The notes beneath the pieces were generated by a model. That model did not search any database, was not told the origin of the DNA, and saw only the letters and a program-made list of their open reading frames with translations. From contig JAPTOF010000010.1 in assembly GCA_028554755.1 (NCBI GenBank), positions 6,794,001-6,858,000 of the forward strand: a stretch of DNA of 64,000 nucleotides, read 5' to 3'. The translations under genes and the position numbers were made by a program. Each line of letters begins with the position of its first letter. The first letter of the stretch is position 1. The DNA comes from Cordia subcordata (lineage: Eukaryota > Streptophyta > Magnoliopsida > Boraginales > Cordiaceae). Shown in pieces: positions 23,929 to 37,560 of this stretch.

Positions 23929-26524
23929 ATGGAGAAAGACGAAAACTACTCGGTACACATATCTAAATTACCTATCATTTTTATTGCTTAATTATACTCG
24001 TTTTTCTTTTTTTTTTTTTTTTGTTGATATTATCTATTTATAATCATGTTTTTTCACTTTGGATATGATATTTTTCTCCAGGCTGCCATGCCTGGAAGTT
24101 TTCCAGGCCTGGAATATAGCCTTGAGTATCAGCAGCAGCAGCATCAACATTTTACAAAGGCACTGGTGGGAGAAACATCTGGTGATAATAGCAATCAGAA
24201 CATGATTGATTACATGCTTAACAATCCTCAGCAACAGCCAATCTCTTCTGGCTTTTGCGGCTCAACTTCTCTGGATAAGTTGAGCTTTGCGGATGTGATG
24301 CAATTCGCAGAATTTGGACCCAAGCTGGCCTTGAATCAAGCAAGAACACCTGAGGAAGAAACCGGGATCGATCCGGTTTGCTTCCTTAAGTTTCCGGTTC
24401 TGAACGATAAATTGCAGGATGATCAGCCTCTAATGATCACTCCCCAACAAGGTGATGGAGACGATGAAGAAAGCAAAGCTAATAAAGTTGTAGAAGAATC
24501 TGAGAAGGAAGATGAAGGTAGGGGTTTAGAGATGAATAATGAACCGGTTCAAATTCGATTTCTTGGCGAAAATGTTGAGAAAAGCCCTGTGACAGAAGCC
24601 AAAAGTAAGCGAAAGAGGCCACGAACTACCAAGACTACTGAGGAAGTTGAGAGCCAAAGAATGACTCACATTGCAGTTGAAAGAAACAGAAGGAAGCAAA
24701 TGAATGAGCATCTTCGGGTTTTGAGGTCTCTCATGCCAGGCTCCTACGTTCAAAGGGTACGATCCGTGTTGTCGATTTGACTTCTCTACAATATACTTTT
24801 CTTATGATTTCTCGGATTATGTTATTAATGTCTAGTGTCAATGAATATAATCAGTAAACTAAATTATCGATCCCTTTTAGTATTTGTTTATTGTATTAAT
24901 ATGTCTCTTACTTCTAGACATGATTTGACATGTATTACCACGCTCAGCCCACACATCTAGACATGATTTACTTAAAACTTTGTACGTGAATAGTTTTAAT
25001 ATTTTTAAAATATATGGCAAAGAATTTAGTTTTTAAATTTCGATACTATGTTAGAGTTACTATCTCATTTAAAAATTAATTTTATAACAAAATATTGATC
25101 TATTTATTTATTTATTATATTAACAACTTGTTCTAATGTATAGGGAGATCAAGCTTCCATAATTGGTGGAGCTATAGAGTTTGTGAGAGAACTGGAGCAA
25201 CTTCTCCAATGCCTTGAATCACAGAAAAGGAGAAGACTCTATGGTGATGGTCCAAAGCCAACGGGAGATTCATCAATGGCGGCGGCGGCAGTGCAACAGC
25301 CTCATCAGCCACCATTCCTGCCGCCTTTGCCTCTTCCAAATGATCAGATGAAGCTTGTGGATTACGAAACTGGACTACAGGAAGAAACTGCTGAAAGCAA
25401 GTCGTTTTTGGCCGATGTTGAAGTGAAACTTCTAGGGTTTGACGCCATGATCAAGATTCTATCTAGAAGAAGGCCTGGCCAGCTCATTAAGATCATAGCT
25501 GCGCTCGAAGATATTCAGCTTGCTATTCTTCACACCAACATTACTACCATAGATCAAACTGTTCTTTACTCCTTCAATGTTAAGGTATAATTAGCCTAGT
25601 GAAACATTTATTTGCTATTATATATTACTCATTTAGTCCCTTATCATTGATCCTTTTTCTAACAGACTTTTGAAAAAAGTAATTTTTTGAGAAGCGAAAA
25701 ATTCTTACTTCTAGAATTAGTTGTAAAATGAGTTTTTTTTAGAGTTACAATTTTTTTGAAGTCAAGACAGATAGTTATTGAAAAAAGAATAATTTCTTTA
25801 GGAAAAGTATTTTTTTCTTAAAAAAAAAACCAATCCAAACAAACCCTCAGTGTCTTACCTTTGTAATTTGTAATGTTGTTAGTAGTTGAGCAAAAAGTCA
25901 TAAAAAAAGTTAACAATTTGAATTGGTCACATGCACATAGATTAATGATTTGGAACATACAATTGGATTAGGTAGGTTTAAAAGTAAAAAAATTATTTGT
26001 GCTAATTTTTTTTACGTGTTGCAATTGTTAATTTTTCTTTACCAATTTTTATATAAGGACTAACAACGTTATAGATTATAAAGATAAGGAACTAATTTGT
26101 CGTACTTTAAAAATAAGGGACTTAATTATTAAAATAGTCAAAGGGACTAAATAAGGGCTTGTTTGGACTGGCTTTTTTTTTAAGGAAAAAGAACTTTTTT
26201 TTCCTGAAAAAGTTATATTAAATTTGCAATAAGTATTTGATTTGACTTTCAAAAAAGCTGAAACTCTGAAAAAAGCTCAAATACAGGTTTTTTTAGAAGT
26301 CAGAATTTTCAGCTTCTAAAAAAAAACTGCTTTTCAAAAGATGTTAAAAAAAGTACTTTTAAAAAAAGTCAATTCAAACAAGCCCTAAGTCATCCTGTAT
26401 ACGTACATAACGTTGCTTCAAATTCTGTGCGTAGGTTTCTGGGGAAGTAAGATACACTGCCGAAGATATGGCCAATACTGTTCAGCAGATATTCAATTTT
26501 ATTCACGCAAATAGCAGCATGTGA
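23929..26524 (+). CDS. FAMA: bHLH transcription factor FAMA (guard-cell fate), four exons
   Basis: Exons: 23929-23952 (eight codons, MEKDENYS), 24082-24756, 25144-25584, 26435-26524; all GT/AG, 409 aa, close to the ~414 I recall for Arabidopsis. FAMA ends division and starts guard-cell differentiation in the stomatal lineage; it works in the nucleus as a dimer with ICE1/SCRM-type bHLHs. Visible parts: the FAMA block [18 protein letters not shown]; a basic nuclear-localisation-like stretch [11 protein letters not shown]; a bHLH at about residues 200-255 with His204, Glu208 and Arg212 for E-box contact ([19 protein letters not shown]); LQCLE at 254-258, fitting the LxCxE retinoblastoma-binding motif known in FAMA; and a C-terminal ACT-like domain (about 315-405, [20 protein letters not shown]). 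Without the micro-exon the frame would start at the ATG at 24088, missing the conserved MEKDxNYS start. Intron 3 carries two MITEs. Confidence 0.95.
25660..25847. mobile_element. Decayed MITE of the TAA-flanked family in FAMA intron 3
   Basis: The right end reads ACCAATCCAAACAAACCCT and the left end GACTTTTGAAAAAAG, with TAGTTATTG in between, as in a reverse-oriented copy of the 229-bp family. Both ends have eroded. It lies 300 bases before the clear copy at 26155. Confidence 0.6.
26155..26385. mobile_element. PIF/Harbinger-like MITE, copy B, in FAMA intron 3
   Basis: 231 bp, starting GGGCTTGTTTGGACTGGC and ending GTCAATTCAAACAAGCCC, with TAA on both sides (26152-26154, 26386-26388). The interior (TTAAATTTGCAATAA, CTGAAACTCTGAAAAAAGC) matches copy A in the same orientation. 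It ends about 50 bases before the intron's 3' splice site. Confidence 0.85.
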
Positions 26525-26958
26525 TATGTAGACATTTCAAAGAGAAAATTGTCATTGTCACCTTGCAGATTCTTGGATGTTCATTTTGGCTAGGTACTGA
26601 GTGTTTAATTTGTAGTAACTGAAACATATATAACACTGACGAAATTTGCATGACTTAGCTTATTAATTACTCGTCTGCGACTCTGCGTGTAACTGCGTGC
26701 TTTTTGAGAGAGTTAACAGCTGGTTGATGCAGTAACCTGCATCATTATTTGCTGAATTCGTTAATTAGTCACTTACTACCTCGTCTCAAGGTTTAAATCT
26801 ATTTGGTTACCAATTTATTTAAAAATTGTATTTATTGTAAAGAAACTTGTTATATTATTTATTATCTTTAATGCGCTCTTTATTATGGAACTTTTTAAAC
26901 CTTGCCTGTGAATGTATTTTTATTTGTATTGATAGTGATGAGATTTGAACCTATATAC

Positions 26959-27346
26959 TTTTTTTTTTAGCAAAAAAAGGGACGGCACCCCGATAATTTT
27001 ATTTCAATACAAAATAAAAATACAAAATAGAGAGTGGGGCAAGAACCTAACCTTCTCTGTTACTTCTAAGTATGTATGATTAACAGGCCAACCATAATAC
27101 ATGAAAAAAAAAAAAAAAGATAAATAAGGTGCTATTTACTACCTTGCAATCAAAAACCTGCAACCTAATGTTGGGGAGGTCCATCTTGTCGCAATGTAGT
27201 AGGCCCAGAAGAATTGGAAACACGTTGCTCCGCTCGAAAATAAACAAATCTTCATCCGCAACAGTCCCTTTATTCGCTAGCAAATGGGCAGCCTGATTAC
27301 CTTCATGACAAATATGGGAGATAATCGCACGACTATCTTTCATCAA
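26959..27346 (-). mobile_element. 5'-truncated L1-type LINE insertion with target duplication
   Basis: A T-run at 26959-26970 is the poly(A) tail of a minus-strand insert. The far end (27346) abuts ATTTGAACCTATAAAC (27347-27362), which repeats ATTTGAACCTATATAC (26943-26958) on the other side: a 16-base target-site duplication with one mismatch. The minus strand encodes the tail of the plant RNase-H-like domain of LINE reverse transcriptases (ISHICHEGNQAAHLLANKG). It is a textbook target-primed insertion, truncated at its 5' end. Confidence 0.82.
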
Positions 27347-29710
27347 ATTTGAACCTATAAACTTAATTCTAATACTACACTTAATTTCTATCTCATCAAA
27401 TTACTTAACTAAGTCAGCTTATTATTGTATTGTTTATTATCTTCAGCAGAATTAAAAATTTACTCTTCTTGCAGTCAGTCTAGTAGGTTTAATGCCTGTC
27501 TAACATAAAGAAAGGATCACATGCCCTATAGCTAGTATTTGACATATAATTCAAATATGTATCAAAACATTACTAGAAATTAGTGGATTTGAGATAAGAA
27601 ATTTGAGATAAGTTTGAGATAGAAAATTTGGACAACATTTTCTAATAAGTTTATATATTTTTTAGATGGAACTTGCTCAATTGTCTAATAAGAAATTAGA
27701 TCATATCGCATAGAGTCGACAAATAAGGTGGGTTGATTAACAATTTACAAATAGATGAAAAAATGCCAATTTCCTTCGTAGAAAATAGAAAAGAAAAAGG
27801 AGGGTAATGTTTAGTATCATCCCTAAAGCTCTTCGCCAAATCAATGTGCATATGCGATTTGGGCTGTGTCAATATTAGAATATTATATTATCTAGAACTC
27901 TTACCCATTTAATGTAATTTGTGTCAATATTAGAATGTTATGATATTAATTTAATAATCTTACTTGTATAACGTACAGGTTATTGATAGTTTCAAATTAT
28001 TTTTTTTAGGATTCTTGTAACTGATGTTCACATTATAACAAAAATTAATTGATTATAACAAAAATTTCGGAAGTCCTAGAAACAATGATATGATTTATCA
28101 AAAAAAAAAATTAATGAGAAAATCTTTTGATTTTAGGACCAGAAACTTTTAACAAATGTTGCTTCGCTTGGAAGAGTTTGAACTTGAATCTGATCATGAA
28201 AAACAGGATCAACATTGGCCTTTTGCCTCATCAACTGCAATGTAGGAACAATCAATAGAATCGGATAGAACTAAAAATCAGTTTGTAGCTTTCTTATTAC
28301 TTTTTAAGTTGAGATGAAATTTGTTTTAACTATAAGTGTATATAGACCAATCTGCCAAAGAACTATGGGAACAAAGGGCCCACAGACAAGGAGTATAAGA
28401 AGAAAGCCCAAATAGGAGCAAAGTGAATCCCCATCCATAGAATGCGCCCAACCCCAATAGCAGCAAGAAATTAACAGGCCCAAGACACAAGACTGGCCCA
28501 AGATGCAGTCCAGCCACTAGAGTGAGACTTCGCTTGTTATATCTAGTGATATTTAATAGTTATGAATTATTTATAATTTATTATAACGACATATGCAATT
28601 TAAAATGGTTCAATAACACCGATAATATTATGAACACATCTATTCTTCTAATAGCCCTCCAATCCGCAATCTCAGCCGCAGAAGAAAGACAGAATGGTGA
28701 AATCAAATGAAAGATTCCCTTCAACCAAGGGGGCCAAATCAAGGACCTTGTCAACAAGACTTCGAAGGACTTTGACGTAATTGTTGTTCTTAGTTTCCAA
28801 TTATTTATATATACTAAAATAACTAATGAAAAATATATCTTTTATAAAAAAAGATGAAAACAAATAATGGCAAATTGGCAATTAAAATGAGACGAAAGGG
28901 GTATCGTGACAATTACTAGAAGGGCAAGTTTACGACTCAATCCATGTCATGTCGCATATTTTAAAGTTTTTAAGAATACCTTACGCAAGGTATTAGTAGT
29001 TCTTCACATTTTGATGTAAATAGTAAAATTTTGAGCTTGCTGAACTCATCATAGGTCCAAAAAGGTAAAAATATAATAAGATACGATATGTTTTAAAAGT
29101 ACAATTCCCTTTTAGGGTTTTGCCTCTATTGCCAACTCTTTGTTCATTCTTTCTTTCTCCATCGTTTTACACGTATACATACACATAACATGTTAGCTTA
29201 TGCTAGTTTGTGATCCGTGCAAATAAATTTTCTTTTGCATAACTTGAAACTTTGAAGTTCGAATCTACTAGATAGATATTCTTTTTATAGTATTATTTAA
29301 AATAGTTTATCGAGACACTAGTTCACTATGATTTAGTTATTATATATATATATGTAAATTATGAATGTATTATCTCATCTTAATAATGGTAATAGTAATT
29401 AGAATAATAATAGCACTACAAAAGTAATAAAGTGATGCTCATATCACTATATAAAATTTTTTATATTTATTAGTAAATTCAACAACTAGTTTTCCCAAAT
29501 GTACTTTTTTCAATTAGTTAAAATGTAGCAAGTATTAACTACCAAAAAATTATTATCCACCCAAATAGCTAATTATCTTGAACAAAATCATTTTAAAATA
29601 TTATACATTATCAACGCTTAATAAACATTGCTTCACATAATAAAGATCAATACGAAACGGCCATAACTAAATATCTCTACTTGATGAAGGAATCTTTTCT
29701 ACTAAATTAA

Positions 29711-32393
<2,683 letters not shown>

Positions 32394-32716
32394 AGTAGCA
32401 GCTCAAGTTTCTCAAAGTGACAGTTTTGTTGGCAATTGATGTTTGATTTAGCTTCGTGTGTTTTAGATATTGTGTCTACCTGAGCAACTTTCAGTGATTT
32501 ATTTATATATTTTTTTCATAGCCATATTTGAGCAGAGCTTTTGCTATGCGTTGTTATATGGTGAGCGAGCCCTTTTAAATTTATAATGTCATTTCTCAAG
32601 TTTATGTTTATTGGTTTATGCTTGTTACATATTTTTCTATGTATATTAAGTTGATTATATTAGGTTAAACATGTTAACAATAACAAAATATTTTCTGAAA
32701 AAATATGGCATAAGTA

Positions 32717-33325
32717 TTTTTTTTTGGTCAAGTAGTAATTTCATAAAGAAGCAAGCTACAAGCAGGTTAACCAACCCCCGAGGCGTATCAATCAATAAAC
32801 AGCAGTTCAGTGAGATGGGAAGGGATCAACCCACCCAATTACATGCCAAATTGTCAGCTGACAAGTTTTTTGCTACCCAATCCGCGGGACTTACTTACAA
32901 CCGGAAATTGAACCGTATTGATCTTAGCAGCAACCATTTAAATATACTTAATAGTATAGTTTTTGGTTATATGAACCGGGCTTGCCACGTGAGGTGATTG
33001 CTTTAAAGATAACTTCTGTATCATTCTCAATAATGATGCTAGAGAGATTGAGGCATCTAGCACACAACCGTGCATTGCGAATGGCGATTGCTTCCGCTTT
33101 GGCCGCGCAATTGCACTTGAAGGAGGTAGCCCAAAATCCGTGTGTCCAGGAGCACTTAAAGAACACATGCTCTAGTGTTGGGATAGCGTTTACTGAGGCA
33201 TGCTTTCCAAACAAAAATAAAGATTTTGGGAGGTGGCCAAGTGCCCAAAATCCTTTTTCAGAGAGGGGGCGAAGGTTTGAAGGATGAGGAAGCATCATTA
33301 GGAGCAAACCTTGGCCTAGACGCAA
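32717..33325 (-). mobile_element. Degenerate L1-type LINE fragment (zinc-binding plus RNase-H-like region)
   Basis: On the minus strand, a frame from about 33325 reads a zf-RVT-like block (LEHVFFKCSWTHGFWATS). It passes directly into the RNase-H-like domain (CAAKAEAIAIRNARLCARCL, then IIIENDTEVIFKAI), so the usual linker is missing. Downstream pieces (SADNLACNWVG) continue to a T-run at about 32717-32725 that would be its poly(A) tail. It is inactive and broken by frameshifts. Confidence 0.7.
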
Positions 33326-33829
33326 GGCTCACAAAGTACCTCGTCCTGACAGTGTGCAGTCACCTGACTTTGTCCATGACCAAACTTAATATCACAAAGA
33401 TTCAATATGGATTAGGTAGATATTAATCAATAACTTGTGCGATGTACGAATTCACTAAATTTATTGATATAAAATATTTGAAATTATAAAAGTATTACAA
33501 AAGCAAAAGGCTTATTTATTTATTGAAGTTGTGATCAACAACAATTTTGTTAGTGTATTGAAAATATATATTTATTTAATTTTTTTTACATTTTTATAAT
33601 TAAAGTTTGTAAGAAATACTATTTTTTTTTTGTGATAGTATCAATGGAACTAATTGTGATCCTAACGTGTATAAATCTTAAAGCACAGTTTGGGATTTGC
33701 ATAATAATTTCATTTCTTGAGATATTTTTCTTTTTAATTAACGGTAATATTTTTTTAATTATATAGTAAGATTATATAATTTAAGTTTGTTCTTGAGAAT
33801 ATCAATAATTATTCTTGGAAACCATAAGG

Positions 33830-34845
33830 CTACTTAGCTCAAGAGTCTATGTAGTCTTGCTATTCGTAGAACTTGGGAATCTTTCTTTGTGGTTTAAATT
33901 GCAAAATTGAAGCTTTAGTCAATGGAAGGAATAATTCAAGATCTTATTAAGTGACCTTAGATTTTTTGAAATTTTCATGTGAGAGAACACTCTAACACTC
34001 TCCCTCCGTGTAACTTGATTTGATAATTAAAAGAAATATTACACACGTAAATAAATTAGAACGTCACACGTGGACAAAGAAATGTCATACACATATAAAT
34101 AAGTATAGCTTACCAATAACGTGTGCTTTGGTAGCATGTGAACAGTACGATGAGGACATTATTTGCACAAATTGAGGATATTGATTTTTGTGCCAAGATC
34201 CTTAACACAAAAGTGACCAGGATGAAATTCAATGAGGGCATTATTTGCACGACAAACTGAGATAAACAAATAAGATTTTTGTTCATGGCAGGAACATGAA
34301 GGACATTTTATAAGTGCAAGGTTAGCTCTCAGTGAGTCCCATTATACGAGACGAGGAAGGGTTCGTATAGTGGTTTGTCAAGCGTGTCCATGCTTCTGCA
34401 AACGTAGCACAAGAGCGTACAATAGGGGCAACGGCAAGACTGAGCGAGCCAATGATCCCTAGCAAGATGAGTTTGTCTAGTTTGACCCAGAACAGATGCT
34501 CTGGATTGGGAACCTCAAAATCATTCCATTTGATCTTTGGAGCCGAGCCGAAAATGGTAAGGAACCATCAATGTAGCCATGTAAATCATAGGCAAAGACA
34601 ACGAGTATCGAACTACGATTTCAAAGAGTAATATAGTTCGTTGAAGTTAAGGGGTGCAGGAGTTGATTAGCAGCATTTGTAGAAATTAGCTCACCAGATA
34701 TTTGGTGGTGGAAGTAGTCATAGGTGTAGTGGTGTTTGTTGAAGAGTTATCACTGGTATTAGAAGCAGAAGCCATTGTGAAGCAAAAAAAAAAAAAAAAT
34801 GGGAAAGTAGGATCGAAACTCGTTTGGGTGTAGGCGATGATACCA
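33830..34845 (-). mobile_element. Broken Ty1/copia element: primer-binding site, gag relic, LTR
   Basis: On the minus strand, TGGTATCA (34838-34845) matches the usual copia primer-binding site for initiator tRNA-Met. An ATG at about 34775 opens an Asn/Thr/Ser-rich gag-like start. The relic of the copia gag domain follows through stops and shifts (VVFAYDLHGYIDGS, then motifs resembling QLILLGSL). At about 33997 GGGAGAG then TGTTAGAG looks like a polypurine tract and LTR start; the following 60 bases share CACTTAATAAGATC with the LTR at 35360. Pol is absent, so the element is internally deleted. Confidence 0.65.
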
Positions 34846-34871
34846 TATAAAGATTTGTATATTCATAATTA

Positions 34872-35090
34872 GGGCATAGATTTTTTTCAGGAAAAAATAA
34901 TTTTTTTTCTTAAAAAAATTACATTAAATTTGCAATAATTATTTAATTTGGCTTCCAAAAAAATTAAAACTTTGAAAAAAGTCCAAATACAATTTTTTTA
35001 GAAGCCAAAATTTTCAACTTCTTAAAAAAAAAAAAATTTCAAAAGCTATTACAAAAAACGCTTTTAAAAAAAGTCAATTCAAACAAGCCT
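34872..35090. mobile_element. PIF/Harbinger-like MITE, copy C
   Basis: It starts GGGCATAGATTTTTTTCAGG and ends GTCAATTCAAACAAGCCT, flanked by TTA (34869-34871 and 35091-35093). The interior TTAAATTTGCAATAA and TTTGGCTTCCAAAAAA match copy A. It is more worn than A, B and D. Confidence 0.72.
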
Positions 35091-35094
35091 TTAG

Positions 35095-35096
<2 letters not shown>

Positions 35097-35141
<45 letters not shown>
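35097..35141. repeat. (TA)n microsatellite
   Basis: A continuous AT/TA run of about 22 units directly follows MITE copy C. Confidence 0.9.
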
Positions 35142-35144
<3 letters not shown>

Positions 35145-35359
35145 GTTTACAACATATATAACAATATATACTTGACAAGAGACAAGGATAAACAAATTCA
35201 AACTAATGCATATCTAGAGGATTACGATCAGCAACACTTGAAGGCATTGGTGCTGTGTAGGACGTACGAACTACTCAGGGACATGGGGACTTATAAACAT
35301 AAGCACTGCATTAGATATTAATTGTGTTGATGCTGTTGTGGACTCTTTCACTAATATAG

Positions 35360-35492
35360 TGTTAGAGTTTTATTCCTCCTAAATGGAAAATTCAAAAAAG
35401 CCAAGGCCACTTAATAAGATCGTGACTACTCTTTTTATTGACTAATTAACTTTTAGAATAGAATCTTAGGATTCTTCACATGGTATCAAAGC
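35360..35492 (+). mobile_element. Short copia-type LTR (~121 bp) followed by a primer-binding site
   Basis: The segment 35360-35480 begins TGTTAGAG and ends CTTCACA (TG...CA), and is followed at once by TGGTATCAAAGC (35481-35492), one base off the classical TGGTATCAGAGC site. It shares CACTTAATAAGATC and flanking bases with the minus-strand LTR near 33997, so it is the same family in the opposite orientation. The LTR length fits a TRIM-like or truncated copia element. No gag follows; the next bases are antisense 18S rRNA. Confidence 0.6.
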
Positions 35493-36118
35493 ACTCTAAT
35501 TTCTTCAAAGTAATAGTGTCGAAGGCCAAAAGGAACGAGCTTTTTAACTACAACTTAAATATATGCTATTGGAGCTGGAATTACTGTAGCTGCTGGCACC
35601 AGCTTGCCCTCAAATGGATCCTCCTTAAGAGATCTATATTGTACTCATTCCAATTACCAGACTCTTTGAACCCAATATTATTATTTATTGTCACTACCTT
35701 CCCATGTCAAGATTGGGTAACTTGCGCCTCTATTGCCTTCCTTAGATGTGGTAATCGTTTCTCAAGCTCACTCTTCAGAATTGAACCCTAATTTTCCGTT
35801 ACTCATCACCATCATGGTAGGCCTCTATCCTACCATCAAAAGTTGATAGGGCAAAAAATTGAATGATGCATCCCTGACACGAGGGCTATGTGATCTGTCG
35901 ACCTTTATGTAATAAATGCATCCTTTTCAAAAGTCGGGTTTATTACATGTATTAGCTCTAGAATTACTATGGTTATGTGACAAATAGATACCATAAAACA
36001 AGCTCTAACTTATTTAATGAGCCATTCGTAGTCTCACAATTTGAACTAGTTCATACGTACACGTGCATGGCTTAATTTTTGAGACAAGCATATGAATACT
36101 AGCAGGATCAACAAGGTA
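35490..36118 (-). pseudogene. 18S rRNA 5'-region copy (~630 bases), diverged and partly deleted
   Basis: Read on the minus strand, the segment begins TACCTTGTTGATCCTGC, the first bases of mature 18S rRNA with one change. It continues through ATGCTTGTCTCAAA, ATGGCTCATTAAAT, GTAATTCTAGAGCTAATAC, GATGGTAGGATAGAGGCC, CCAATCTTGACATGGG and GTGCCAGCAGCTACAGTAAT to AAATTAGAGTGCT. Many C-to-T and G-to-A changes and a gap of about 35 bases near 35870-35905 show it is not a working gene. It starts exactly at the rRNA 5' end with no spacer sequence, and its other end meets an LTR/primer-binding site. Confidence 0.9.
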
Positions 36119-36559
36119 TAAAAAAATATAGAGGGGTCGCATGAAAAAGTATAAGGGAGTCACACGCATTTATGGAAAAGCATAGGATGGTTCATCGCAA
36201 TTTGTCACTTAGTTTTCTGGAAGCGAAATCTTTAGATGTGCACGATTGAATGTCATCGCAGCAATGCAGAGGCAGCTAGACGGTGAAGCTCGTTGTGGCG
36301 GAGATCCTCTGGTCCTTTGGAGTTGTCAAGAGTGCTGACTAAATGGGATTGGACAATTCTTTGGAGTGAATTAGCTCAAAATTTGGGCAAATTTTCCATC
36401 AATAGAGTCAAGGTCGCTCATAATATCTCTGATTTGTAAAGTTGAGTTAGAAGACCTTTTGTATAAAGCCTGACTTTTTGCTGCGGTTATGAGAACCGCT
36501 GTACAAAGGCCATTTGCATAGACTTTTTAATTCATTCATGACTATTAGTGACGATTTGT

Positions 36560-36645
36560 TTAATACACCGTAAAAACCCCGTTGCGACAACTATGAGACT
36601 AACCGTTGCAAATATTTGTCGGAAAAAGACAATCTTTTTGTAGTG
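36560..36645 (-). mobile_element. Terminus of a CACTA (En/Spm-type) transposon relic
   Basis: On the minus strand the segment starts CACTACAAAAAGATTGTC and continues with subterminal-type blocks (CCGACAAATATTTGCAACGG, GTTGTCGCAACGG). CACTA ends plus short repeated subterminal motifs define the superfamily. The opposite end was not found. Confidence 0.55.
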
Positions 36646-37336
36646 TAATTTGTGTCACATTTGCACCACGTTGACAAGAGGCGTCGCTACTTTTGAAAAA
36701 AAATATGACGGAGGGACTAAATATACTTGTATTTTGAAAAGTACAAGGTTGACCCTTAACTAAATTTAAAATCATAGGAAGATAAAATATACTTATAGTA
36801 AAGTACAAAGAAGTAAGACGCTATCATACCCTAACAAAAGTTATTAAAATGTGCTATCTTTCTTTTATTTCTAAAACTTCAAATTGGTTACTTAATCATC
36901 GGGGTCCATGGTAGAAGCCAAAAAAGGTGCTTTGGTTGGGGGAGGGGAAGACAAAAAAGTCCAAACAGTGTTGAGCGGGTGTATACGGTTTAGTTTGGTT
37001 TGGTTTTGACAATATCAAACCAAACTAAAATTAATTGGTTTACATTTGAAACAAATTAATTGGTTTTTATCATGTATATAATCAAATCAAACCCACATAG
37101 ATATGTTGGTTAGGTTTTTGTATAATTTGTGAAAGTAGTAATTTTATGCTAAAGTACATTATATAATATGTGAAAAACCAATTAAACAAACATAATCTTA
37201 AAGGAAAGAAATTGTATTTAGACATTTTTCCAAAATTTCTATGATTGTTATTAGAAGAAAATTCAAGATATATATCCATTAAATTGCAGAGAAAGTACAT
37301 ATTGAAAGGTATTGGACAATGTAAGCCCACTACAGG

Positions 37337-37560
37337 GGATCAAGATCCCAGGTGACTGGGGTGGAAACACTCCGACACCGCGGGTTCGAATCCGTGTGGT
37401 GGCAGTTCCCTGCTGAAATATTGTGGGGGCTGCTGCTGGGTTCGTGACCCGTTGGTCTTCTTCCTGGCAGAGCTGCCACTTATGCACATCCTACTTGATC
37501 ATGAGGCCTCTGGCACAGGTGGGAAAGGGGTTCGCCTTCGGATTAACCCTTTTGAAAAAA
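37337..37560 (+). mobile_element. tRNA-derived SINE
   Basis: GGTTCGAATCC at 37383-37393 is a perfect RNA polymerase III B-box. The sequence before it cannot fold into a tRNA. The sequence after it (CTGCTGGGTTCGTGACCC, then CACAGGTGGGAAAGG) runs about 160 bases and ends GGATTAACCCTTTTGAAAAAAA, a short A tail. The GC-richer composition stands out from the surrounding AT-rich spacer. The A-box is not clear. Confidence 0.6.

Noticed and set aside
28304..28517. Two overlapping minus-strand frames rich in Leu/Gly/Pro
   Set aside because: No family match and no supporting start or context. The GGCCCA-rich composition explains the open frames.
32982..33287. Plus-strand frame over the LINE fragment
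   Set aside because: The minus strand carries the recognisable zinc-binding and RNase-H-like residues; the plus frame is its shadow.
37383..37393. tRNA gene at the perfect B-box
   Set aside because: The sequence upstream cannot form acceptor, D and anticodon arms, and about 160 bases of non-tRNA sequence with an A tail follow, so SINE is the better call.
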